Shown here: positions 1-11,471 of the stretch, in pieces
Layout of the letters: every line of letters begins with the position of its first letter
Numbering within the stretch: position 1 is the stretch's first letter
DNA from: Sitta carolinensis
Lineage: Eukaryota; Chordata; Aves; Passeriformes; Sittidae
Direction: 5' to 3'
DNA: 64,000 bases
Assembly: GCA_032173965.1 (NCBI GenBank)
Contig: CM063287.1
Coordinates: 8,127,859 to 8,191,858 of the forward strand
The notes under the pieces: model-generated
Told to the model about the DNA's origin: nothing
What the model saw: only the letters and a program-made list of their open reading frames with translations
Database searches by the model: none
Translations under genes and position numbers: made by a program

Positions 1-827
1 TTCTGATTCCTTTTACACCTCTTAGAATTAACTCTTCACTTGGTTGTCTCATCTTAACAAAAGCATTTCACCTCAAGTTACCACTTGAAAATAAGGCAAC
101 CACAGGCCTTATTATTCAAGGTTTCTTTTCTAACATCTCTATCCCCATTTCTTTTAAAATAACAAAGTGACCAGGGCTGAAGTGTTTCAAATTACCACTA
201 CTCACTAATACCAAGAGAAAGCAATTTCTTAGGGCTAATTTAATGCACTTCTGAATCCTGTAATTTATTTTGAGTCTGTGCTCTCTCTTCCTTTCCAGGC
301 TCTCTGCCAAGGAAGTTAAGGAGGGTCTTTCTGGCTAGATTTCCAATATTCTTCACGGTTTTTCGTTTTATTTGGGGGTCTTTTTGGGGGGTGGGGGGAG
401 GGTCGAAGTCTATAAACATAGGTGGATTCATGGCACAGGGCCAGGCTGCAGTCATTAGTGAGGATTAAGCCATGTGAAGCTGGTATTAAAGCAGAGAAAA
501 CAGAGGAAATAAACACCTCTTACTGTGGCAAGGTATACTTTGAGAACAAGGATGTAGACTTCTTCTTCCATGGGCAGATAAGGGAAAAATATTTCCTAAG
601 AAAGAAATATTTGTTTCTTCAAGAGTGATCTTGTAGAGAGAGGTATCTTCAAATGTTCAGGAGGAAACCTGGAGAGTTTTACCTTCAGGGCACCAACTTT
701 GTACTAGACAAGATGCCGGGTATAATTTTCGGGCCATTTTTAAAGAAGGGGCAGAATGGGATCTTGGCCCAAAACCAGGGGCATTATGAACTAAAGTGAC
801 TTCCTTATCATCATCACCTGTAGAGCA
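1..827. other. AT-rich non-coding stretch
   Basis: No gene is visible here. The open frames are short, overlap on both strands and encode low-complexity or unrecognisable peptides. The one structured element is the G-run cluster at 374-402, listed separately. Confidence 0.6.
374..402 (+). promoter_or_regulatory. G-quadruplex-forming motif
   Basis: Four G-runs lie close together on the + strand: five G at 374-378, six at 386-391, six at 393-398 and three at 400-402. The loops are seven, one and one bases. This satisfies the usual pattern of four runs of at least three G with loops of one to seven. It stands alone in AT-rich DNA and is the only site I saw in the window that meets this rule cleanly. 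Folding potential is inferred from sequence; any role is unknown. Confidence 0.7.
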
Positions 828-1452
828 ATGAACACTGCAGCCTGGTCCTGGGGCACTGTTGAGAGCATGTGGGCTCTGGAGCTCAGGCTGCCTGTGCCCA
901 CTGGAGCATCATGGGCTGGGCATCAGCAGCTGCCTGCATGCTCTGTTAGTGCCAAGCAGGCACAGACACACAGACACAGCAGGGCACCGCTCAGCCTCCT
1001 TGCCCATGTGCACCATGTCCTGGAGCACACGGCAGCTACAGCAGAGCAACGACCCACAAAGGGAGGGCAAGGCCAGACACTGCAGCTACCTCCTGATGGC
1101 TTGGGCAGGGCTGCCAGCTAGGGAGGGATGCAAACCTCCACACAAAAAGACAAACGCTTTCATTCTGAGCATCAAGATGACATCTGATATTCTGTGTCTA
1201 CAAGTGCATGTCTTTGGTCTGTTTGCTGGGCCAGAGAAACTCTTCAGAGAGTCACTGTCCATCACAGAAGGCATATTAACCTACAAAATTCAATTACATG
1301 CCACTGGCCCACAGAAAAATTACAGGTGCTCCATTCGACCTCCACAGGAAGAGCTACAGAAACAGTGGGATCAGCGTTTTTTAAATTGGGTTCAAGTCTT
1401 CTTTCCTAATACTGGATTAAAGAAGGCAGATTTTCAGTTAAAAAAGAAATAG
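828..1452 (+). other. GC-richer patch with the longest open frame (197 codons)
   Basis: From about 828 to 1130 the base composition is clearly richer in G and C than the surroundings. A + strand frame stays open from an ATG at 859 to a stop at 1450-1452, and a second overlapping frame runs 828-1121. The 197-residue translation is rich in His, Ser, Cys and Leu in its first half. It has no signal peptide, membrane span, repeat or motif that I recognise. The high GC content itself lowers stop-codon frequency, so the frame may be accidental. I see no convincing promoter or splice structure. Most likely it is non-coding, with a small chance of being a lineage-specific exon. Confidence 0.25.
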
Positions 1453-4400
1453 AAAAAAAGGACAGAAAACAACAGAGAATTTCAGCACTAATTATCTGAC
1501 CTCACTTGTCACAGTATCAGATGCTGGGATACTAAGCTCTCTGAAAATGCTGATTCTCAGTACCATCCCTTAAAGGGGAAAGTGAGCTGTCACAAATCCT
1601 CATCTTTGTGTACTGAAAGTAAGAGACCAAGTTTACAATTTGAACATATCTAAGAAGGTGGATTGTCACCTGCCTAAATCTCCTGATCCATCCAAAGCTA
1701 CTCCTGTTATCACCTTGCTGCTGAAAATAGAAGAGATAAATGGAAAGGACAGATGTCTCGAGCTCATATTTAGCTCAGAATATATTGAAAAGGAATAAAG
1801 GTGGTTACTTTGATGTTGTTTTTTTCTAGAGATGGAGATTTCTACTGATTCTAGGCCTGAATGAGCAGTAAATGCTCTTCATAGGGTAAAAAACTGTCTT
1901 AGGCAGAAAATACTCCTGATGATACTGTACTCCTTTGGTTTTGAAGTTGCCCTAACCATCCAAAGTAAATTGTTTTAATAATAATGCATTCTCTACATCC
2001 CATGTACTAATGAATACAAACTGAGGAAAAATGGTTCAGAAAGGAAAACACAGCATAAGGAAGAAGTTTCATTAGACTAAGGGAACATATGACTGCCCTC
2101 TAAATGAACAAATTACATAATAAACTTTTTACTTTTGCTCTGTCTATCCTGAAAAGATGATATAACACCTTTTTATTTTTTTGAGGTGGAGTAGAAGACA
2201 GTTAAAGGATGGTTCAATGACATCTTCTTTTCAAGAGCTTAAGTAGTAATGCAGTGCTCTATAAGACTTAAACATTTAAGAAAATATTTAGAATAGTTAA
2301 TTGTAAGTTGCTGTTAAAAAAGAACGATCACTTTAAAAAGTGAACTCTCAGTAGCATCCTGTATTTGTCAAACACTGTTCTTTCAGTCCTTGATATTGAT
2401 TAGTATTCCACTTGAAGGAGGAGATAATGAAGTAGATTATTTTTTCTGCAGTGCACCCTGACACAATCAGAAAAGCTGACACAGAATATTTTCCTACTTT
2501 CCAATTTGTCTGCCCCACCTATTTTCTTTTCTTTGAAGGCCACGGGGGAGAATGAACGAGAATTAAATTAAGACATTCCAGAAAATAACTGAGAATGAGG
2601 TGCATTTAAATTCTACACAAGGCACAGGAGGGATGAATAGCATACAGCAAAATTCAGATGTCACACCCTTTGCTAACTAGGAAAATAGAGTTAAAGTCAA
2701 TTAAATGATTTTCTAAGGTTTGCTAGTCAGTGTAAACGCTAATAGAGTAAGGCAGATGTTCCACCAAAATAATATCTTTCTCACTTCAGAGGTATTTTTC
2801 TCTGACTACATATGCACACACAAAATCTCAGCCTGTTCATGTGTCAAAGACGCCAGAATAAGCATGTAAGTAACTGTGATTGTTAATTTATTCACAGAAC
2901 AAAAAGCAGACAATAACCATATGCACCTCCTCAGCTGGAAAGCACCTGGGGCTGGAAGACAAGGAGAACCCTCAGTGAGCTGCAGGACCACACAGCCTTG
3001 AAGAGGCTCAGCCTATGAATCCCTCTTTTATGTCCCTATTTATGTAGCTGTGTCCAGCCAAGTGCTATTACCTGGCCATGCACTTCTGGTTCCCAAAACA
3101 CTTGTGTATTCGGCCAGCTGCAGAGTAAAATAACAGCTTTGGCACCTGTAACAAGAGCCCACCATATTCCCAGCCCATTCTCCCTTGCAGCAGGACAACA
3201 GGAGTGAGATGAGCAAAGCAGGACCCTTGCAGGGGCACAGGTGCACTGAGAGAAACAAACAAAAGAACACACTGGTGTGGAGAGCGTAAACCAGGAATGT
3301 GGCAGACAGAAAATGCAAAGGACTACAAGGCACTGTAGTCAGCAAAACAGTCAGGGGAACATTTCACTTCTCTGTATCTTTAAGCCTTCCTAATGAGCCG
3401 AACTCTGGGCTTTGTTGACCTCAGCCCTGCAGCAGGGGAGAAATTTGTTTGCTACTGACTGTAGCTTCTTGACTGCCAAACAGAAATAAGACAGGATTCC
3501 TTAGGAAAGGGAGCAGAATCCCTGCTTCCAGCACACACTTAGGGCAACACAAACCAGAAATATAGAAATAGATTTGCATTTATTTCTTGACCAGTTTACA
3601 TATCTTTTGATGAACTTGCAGAGCCACTATAATCCTGTGTTGGCTCTGGAACCCAGCATTTTTGATCTGTCTGAACATAGGTGTTCATAGGCTTTGAGTC
3701 AACCATGGTGAGAACAGCCCTCCCAACACAGTCCTCTCTTTGCTATATTAGCACAAGTACCTGCTGCGTGCTCTCTTTTTTAAATTTGCTCCCATTCGTA
3801 CAGTTCTAGGGATTACCCAATGTTCTCCCACACTTGAGATGTTTGAGTTTCAAATAGAGAAGAGAACTTTTCCTTAGAATTCCCTTGAGCATTTAGAAGC
3901 ATTCTCCTGGCACTATTACAAGGTAAGTCTTATTTAAGCGTATTTTTTAGGCCGCTAGATGTACAAAATACACCTTTACTTGGTAGGTATCCTGCTTCTA
4001 AACACACTCTTTGATGTATACTGTGACATACCAGCTTTTCAAACCTGCACATGACACTTGTGTTTACCAGTATTTGAAGAAGGAGAACAAAAGCCTGCCC
4101 TGAGAGTAGCTGCTTTCAGGAAATGACTAAGAAGAACATTTGCCTGTCAAGGTTTAGGATAAAAAGAGTTCTCCAGACGAACTAAAGTGCACAATGTTAT
4201 TCCCATGTTAGTGTGGTGCTCAGCCCTGACTCTTTTCTTCCCACAGCAGTCTCTCAGAGAGCCCACTAAATCAGCATGCGCATGGAGCTTGGCAGTTCCT
4301 TCCAGGCAAGGCTTGCAGGGCTTGAGAAAGACTGTGAGCATTTTCCCTTCCAGAGGTCTCTCCAAGTCTCATCCAGGTTTCACATGACATCTAACAACTA

Positions 4401-6606
4401 TGAGGTAAAAGTAAAGAATATCCAATCTGAGCAGGGGTTTTGCCATGTCCAAGAACCACCCGTGATTCCTCTCCCCAGCCTCTACTCACAACTCAGCTTT
4501 TTTCCTGGGCTGCTCTGACCTTCATCCCTTTCAGGGAAGTTAAATTTCAGAAGTGTTTTTTTTTAGGTTTGGGAATGTTTAAAGTGAACTTTGATATTGT
4601 TGAGAATTGATATAATAATCCCTTTTACCAAAGACTGACCAATTAACAATAGCTAACAAGACATTGTATTCTTGAAGATGGATTCCTTCTTCTCCCTGTA
4701 TAAAACTCAAATATGTTTTTTATCTTTTTATGAAATAGTTCTCAAAATCATGTGCTAAATCCCAAGGACAGGGTAAAAGCATAAATGGGTTTCTATTTAC
4801 CTGACATTCCAAATACATCTCAACATACTGGAGCTGCTTAGCTATAAATAACCAGCTACTGCAAACCTTCTTTTCTTTTGTTAACTTCAAACAATGCCCA
4901 ATTGTATTTTCCAAACTAAAGAAATTTATAATCCTTTTTTTCAGTTTTGACACCAATTCCTTCACTACCTCTGCCCACAGTACCCACTGCATAGTCTGCA
5001 AGTATGTGAGGTACACATTACCAACCATTGAACAGTCAGTGTTTGCTCCAGAGTAAGTCAAATCACATCCCTTTCAGGTCATTTTACTTGTCAATTATCT
5101 TGCAAAATTGCACTTGCATTTTTATTCCTTCTAAAAAGCATTCACATTGTGAAGTACTACATTAATTACACATCAGGCTGTGTTGAATTACTCATGTGGC
5201 TGGAACCACGTTTGTGTTGCATTATAATGTCTCAAAAGTGATCATGCTGTGTTAAGCTGTACTCTAAAAAAGATGACATTTTTGAGAAATGTGAAATAAT
5301 TTTTAATAAAAAGTATTTTCTTAGAAATCTGACTATGTTCTAGATTAACTTTCAGGTACATTAGAAGGCACACAGGAAAAGCATGGAAAATAAAAAGAAA
5401 TGTAATTAAAACAATCCCTTTTTTAAAAATTCATTCTGTAATCTAAAAGAATATTTCACAGAATTCACACTTTACATTTTAAATGCCTACTAAAACATTC
5501 CATTATGGATATAGTGTTGCTTCTTCAAGACGCAGCCTTTAAAATAAATTGCTAAGATATAGCTTAAAATAAAGAGAAAAAAAAAGGGGGCTTTAAATTC
5601 TTCTAAATTGACAATCAGGACATATAGACCAAGCAAAAATCTTTTTCCTGTTCCCTTACCATGACTCTGCTTTTCATGTGTCACCGACAGGTCCAAGAGT
5701 GAGAGACGTCAGATCATCATGAAGACACAGCCATAGGCCTTTAGCCTTTCACACATTAATAAGTTAAGGTAGGAGACCTATACCCTCCATCCCAAGCACT
5801 TCTGGAATATTGCTCTTCAGGAGGAAAGCCTTCACCAGCTAAGAGCCAGAGAGAGGCATGCAGAGATCAGCCAGCAGCCTGCTGACCACAGGATTCCAAT
5901 CCCACCTACTTATTAACTTGATTTTGATCAATTTAGAATACCAGGGTCTCCTACTCCAGTAAGTTCCCGGCCCAAAGGACAGTTAAATATGCAACCTTAA
6001 ATAGCCTGACTTCAAATCCCACGCTCAGTAAAACAGCAAAGCAATCCTAACTGCCATCAATGCCTAGAGAGAACTAGCAGGCTAAATATCAGTCTTCTTC
6101 TAAAGAAATTCTGTTATGGGCCTGGGTATCTATTTCTGATGGTACCATTTCAACAAATTGGCTTTTTCAGATCAAAAGGAATTCTTTTACTGATGTTTTT
6201 AAGGGGCTATAAAAACACTTGAGCTGCTTGAACAGAAAACATACATTTTCCTGATTCCCAGCAAAGTGTGAACTACTGTAAGAAACCACCTCTTCTGCTT
6301 TTTCAGACAAAAATAAGAGCAACAAGAATTTCCTAAAAAGGAATAAAGCATCTTTGAAAATACGAACGTAAGTTAGTACCTAACAGTATTTGACAGTTAA
6401 GAAAACAGAAGGTCAAACCCACCTCTTCATGCTGAAGCATCAGTGCTAAGGGGCATGAATGATCTGGTTTGAGAGTAGTGAATATGCAATACCTAAGCTT
6501 ATCCAGATGCTATTTTCCTTCCTAATTTGGCTTGGGCCTTCAATGAAGGCATAAAAACTGACATGACGGACACTGAGCATTGTTACCATTATTACTAAAC
6601 ATCTAC

Positions 6607-6634
6607 TAATCTATTAAACCTAATCTATTAAAAA
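6607..6634. repeat. 14-bp tandem duplication
   Basis: The unit CTAATCTATTAAAC at 6607-6620 is followed directly by CTAATCTATTAAAA at 6621-6634, differing only at the last base. It is a simple replication-slippage type duplication. Confidence 0.85.
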
Positions 6635-7320
6635 TAGGACACTAGCTTAAAGCAGCAGCCAGTCCAACAGATCACATCCCAGAATCACAACTGCTCCTTA
6701 CGTCCCACATGACAAATTCTGTATTCCTTCACTTTTGGCAGAAGCTGGTTTCACAACATGCCTGCTTCTCTTGAGGTATATTGGGAACTTGAAAGGAAAG
6801 CCAGAAATAGTGGTGCTCCTCCTTGGCAGTTAGCCTCATCCAAAAAAAGTAGTAAACTACATTTAAATCAGCAAGACATGTATTACATATCACAGTATAC
6901 AGTTTTTAAATCAGATATCCTGTTGTTCCAAGGGTGAACCAAGCCTTCCTACCAGAATGGAGAAATCTTCCCCCAGAAACACAGCCAGAGTGTCAAACCT
7001 GTCCTTTCACAGAGCTCTGTGATCAACACCCAGACACCTCAGACTGGGCAAGAGGAGCTCGAGTACCCACAAATAGAAATCATGAGAGCCACAAGACAGA
7101 GTCCTGGTACAAACTGAGTCTGCAAAGCATCTCAGCTGGGTCATACAGAAAAGAAGGAAGAAGGCCAGAAATGTTCCCTTGTAACTGAATGGATCAGTGA
7201 TCATTCCAGGCCTCAGGAAGTAAGGACCCCGAGTTCAGCCATCTGATCCAAAGCAGGCAGAGGAACCAGCATTTGATCAGGTTCCCCATTATCTCAGTGT
7301 CCTGTGCATGAACAGAGGCA

Positions 7321-7350
7321 GAAACTGAGAGGACTGAGACTGAGAGGAAC
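7321..7350. repeat. Short imperfect GA-rich tandem repeat
   Basis: The words ACTGAGAGG and ACTGAGACTGAGAGG are repeated back to back, giving three copies of an ACTGAGA-type core. It is low complexity, with no further meaning visible. Confidence 0.6.
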
Positions 7351-8799
7351 TTTGTATACAAAAACTTCACCTCTCCATGGAGTTCGAAACTATTTCAGTA
7401 GAGGTCATGAAAATCTTCTTGTTACCTAAATATTGAACTCACTTCTTGTGCTTGGTACTCAAAATGGTGGCAAAGCAGTTTTCCTCAACCTTAAATCAAG
7501 GTTTTAGGCACAGCCTTTATGTTCTGTGAACACCTTTACAGCCTCTAGACAGCTACATTTGAATAACCTTCATCATAATGTGTCTTGTGCACCAGGCACA
7601 ATCATCTTTAATTTTAATCTGACTGATATTAATTTTAACATTGCTAAAAGAAAGAGGAAACTTACTAAAGAACATGACAATATTTAATTTGCAAAGAATG
7701 AACTTGATTCATCTTGAGAAATATTTCACACTCAGTTTCTTATGCTAGATATTGCTGGGTCTTTCCTCTTTTGAGGGGAGGGAGGAAGGGGAAAGCTACA
7801 AGAATAAAAATGATCATAAGTATGTCAAGAATTCCCCATGAAGTAATAACATCTGGGGAGTTCCAGCAGGAAAATAATTGTGATTTCTGTTCACTGAGGA
7901 TACAATAGCTGAGTTTAAGAATTAAATATGGCAAGGAGTTAAGTTATACTGCTTCCTAAAATAAAACCCAAAATAATAGTAACAAAAACTGCCAAGAAGA
8001 AGAAAATTATTTCACTTTTCATAGAAAAAGGATGATATGTAGATTCACTAATTGGAGAATTCATTTCACATGGTTTAGCTCTACAGGACATTCCTGTCTG
8101 AAATAACAAATGTTCAAGCACCTAATTACAAACATTGCTATAAATAAAGTACTTTGGGCAACTATTTTAGTCATTATGCTAAATAACTACAGTAATCATT
8201 ATACTTAGAACATGCTGAAATGTAGCAAGTGTTCAGATTTGGTACCCTTGCATTTTTATTCTACATGTGGAATAAAGTGCGAACAAACATTTAACTTCGG
8301 GAATCGCACTCGGTTGTAATTCTTTTCTTCCACTGACATATTCAATTCCTGATTCATTTCAAGTCATACTTATTCCACGCCAAGCTTCCAACAACAATAT
8401 CATTATACTGAAAGCTCCTATCAGTTATTTCTTTTTAGAGCTGTTAATTTTTGTGCTATAAACATCATCAATAATCACATAAGAAAAAAAATTATGAAAA
8501 CCCTGATAACCATTATCTCTCCATTCCGTTTTCTTCTTTCCATCACAATTGCTACACAGACAATAAATTCCGCATAAAGTACAGCAACGTTTGAAGTGAA
8601 GCCCTGCCGCCTCTGCAATTCATACTAAATTTCTGTAGTTGCTTCATCCTTCCCCACCCTCAGGATTTCTCATTTCTGTGCTGAATCCCACTTTGACTTC
8701 TAGATAAGGTTAGCAGCTAAACTGCAACAAAAATAACAAAAGCACACGTCCTGTCACTTGTAAAAGCATTAATCAGGAAATCCATGACTGACTGACAGC

Positions 8800-9300
8800 T
8801 CCTGTGGCCCTACACCTGATGAGGGCTAGGCTGCTCTGGGCCCATGAACTGCCCTGGACCCTGCCAGGGCCATTTTTGCACACATTTTATGCCTTGGAAC
8901 AGAATTTGAGTTTCTGAGTGGAAACACAAAGGATTAGAGGATGGTGAAAATAGAGAGGTGTGGCTTTCTCTCTGAAAAAGCCACAGGGAGGGGACCAAGT
9001 GCTACAGCAGCAAGTGGAACTACACACATGGTAGAGCAAGGGCAACAACGCCAGCACTGCCCAAACACTGAGACTGCCACAGCACCGTGCCAGGGGCAGG
9101 GAAGGTCTGCACATTCCACTCTCACAGAATATCTTGTAACAGATGTCTGCATGAAAAGAAAGAAAGAAAGGTATGAAGCCCTAGGTCTGCTGGAACAAGT
9201 GCACCAAGAGGATGGCAGAACACAGGAAGACAGCTGTAGGAGATTGGCTGCTCCACAAAATGCCACAAAATTAGAGTGCAACATCCTGTCACCATCTGAT
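8800..9300. other. Moderately GC-richer segment with overlapping open frames
   Basis: This segment has more G and C than its flanks. It carries overlapping open frames on both strands: + 8941-9312 (123 codons) and minus 8934-9284 (116 codons). Neither translation resembles a known family. A perfect 8-bp inverted repeat (GTGGCTTT at 8960-8967 with AAAGCCAC at 8977-8984) could form a small hairpin. A GAAA microsatellite at about 9153-9170 lies inside the + frame, which argues against coding. Confidence 0.35.
9153..9170. repeat. (GAAA)n microsatellite
   Basis: This is a short run of GAAA units, about four copies. It is visible directly in the sequence. Confidence 0.8.
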
Positions 9301-11451
9301 GCAATACATTAATTTAAAATTAGCACTCTTGGGGGAAAATAATTCAAAAGTTGTTTGGGGTGTTTTCTGAAAGCTAAGACAGAGAAAGCATGGTGGTTTA
9401 AAAAAAAAAAGGTATTGAATTGTGAAGTCTGTCCTTGGATCAGTCTGCTACACATTCAGGGTTCCCCTGGGCATTGCTGTTTCATCCAAATTAAGTCACA
9501 AAATAACACTGTCTTTTTTATCTTCTTGACTTTCAGTAAGTCACTTCCCACTTGGGTGTTACGGAACTCTGGAGCACAAGGAGGAGCCCACTTGAGACTC
9601 AGATAAAACCAAATACTCCTTGAAAATGTGGTTTCAGAATAGGAAAAAAATATCCCTCAACACTGTTTCTTCTAGATAAGAATTACTCTGGCACTTGGTT
9701 CATTTCTGTAGCTTTGTTAGGCTATCAAAGTGACACTGATTTCATATAAATACCTATAAACCACACTCATCTTTACAAAAAGATCCTAGAAGCTCTGCAA
9801 TTCCATATTTCACATCCTTCTTATCTACAAGAGCCTGTCTGCCAAACAGCTACTATTAAAAAAAAAAGCACCAATTTTACACAATTTTAACGTTATACAA
9901 ATAATTTTTTGGTGTTACATTATCTCCCCTTATTTGGTTTTGCATGCATTTAAAGGAATCCATAACAAGTTTTGTTCTACTTAGCTTGTTTTGCTTACTG
10001 TTAAAAGAAGTTAGAGAGATTCACCGAATCAGTAATGACCTCAAATTACAAAAACAAGGGAAAATAAGAATAATCACCTCCAGATATTTATTTTGTTGCC
10101 CAAGTAGCCTATCTGCTGTGTAGTAGTTGATGAGTCTACTACCACGGTCAATACCAGGCAGCCCTTTAACATGAGGTTTCAATGTCAGAGACTATTTAGA
10201 ACATGGAAAAGCAGGGAAGGTTCCAGCTTGTTTCTTTTTGGTTTGCTATGCAGCATGCAGTCTCCACTGACTAAGGTGATAAAACTATAAAACATCGTGA
10301 CAAATTGACTGAATTTTACAAGCTTTCCCAAAGTGCTTTTTCATATTGTTTAAAGCTTTCCAGGGAGAACATGTTGGCAGTATTAGCTGGGCAAGGTACT
10401 GACATGCACAGCATTAAGAGGGAGATAATACAGTGCTCTCTGTGCTAAAAAAAGCGTTATTCTCCCAGCCTGTAAGCAATCTGCTTCTCTGTGTGTCTTG
10501 GATGGCTCAAACGGAGGAGAGTAGCTGCAAGCAGCTCTAAATAGGAGCAAGCATAAGCATGTGTGATAAACAGCTACTCCTCAAAGCTTTCTTCCCTCTG
10601 GTATTTCAATTCTTTCACAACCTCAAAGGAGACAAGTGCTCTGACAGGGTACTATCCAGGGCATGTTTGGTTTATATTCCTTCTTCAGGCTCTGCACAGC
10701 ACCTTGTGGTGTTCAATTACCTTCTGCACCAGCAAGTGAATTTCTTGCAGCAAAGCCTTTCCTCCTTCTTTCTTGAGCATGGTAGAGCCCTCCAGATGTC
10801 TCTCAAGATTCCTTAAGTTACAAAGGGAAGGACAACTTAAAAAAATATGTGAATGGGTAACACATTTCTGCAAATCTGGTGACAACATAAGAAACAGCTG
10901 TATGGGTGGCAGGCTCAGGACATCATTCCAAGGGGCTGCAGAGCTACAGCTGAGTGAAACACAAGTGTAAATTGTCTGCTTGTATTCATGTTCTCCTTCA
11001 CATTGAGATAATACTTGAAGCCAAGATATAAAATAAAAATAGACAGGATCGTTGTTCTTTACTGCACTTCTCCTAAACATTGCTATATATTTCAGCTGTT
11101 GAAATACATGCTTGGAAGTCCAAATGATGAGCCAAATATGCATCCTCACTCATACTCCAACACTCAATGCATTCTAAAGCTCTTTTCTGCACCACTCAGA
11201 TGTTCACCGTCTCACCAACACCACTAAACCAAAATCCTCCTCCAGTCTGGCAATATTTTGGCCTATACAGTTTAGAACACCATTTGCTTTGTGGCATTTT
11301 TCAGCTAATTCAACCTACCATTGCTTTTTCCCACTACAACTGTCATAGAAGGTATAGATAGCAAAGCATTAAGTAACTGCTTGGCAAACACATGCTTTGT
11401 ATATTGGATGAATAAAAATATGAGTATATTATGCCCAAGAGCTGCAGAACT

Positions 11452-11471
11452 AAAAAAAAAAAAAAAAAAAA
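11452..11471. repeat. A20 homopolymer
   Basis: Twenty consecutive A bases are followed by a TATATA segment. It could be the degraded tail of a retroposed sequence, but nothing upstream is recognisable as a retrocopy, and it may simply be slippage. Confidence 0.85.

Larger units (their letters stand above)
1453..8799. other. AT-rich non-coding stretch
   Basis: Nothing gene-like is supported. Open frames are short and unrecognised on both strands. The longest is a 113-codon minus-strand frame at 4720-5061, which matches nothing I know. Small local tandem duplications at 6607 and 7321 are listed separately. No interspersed repeat could be identified by eye. Confidence 0.6.

Noticed and set aside
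3878..3922. 45-bp open segment between TTTTCCTTAG and AAGGTAAGTC
   Set aside because: It is too short to distinguish from chance, and there is no partner exon or recognisable peptide.
4720..5061. 113-codon minus-strand frame with a CAG|GTAAAT donor inside
   Set aside because: No acceptable acceptor precedes it, and the peptide is not recognised.
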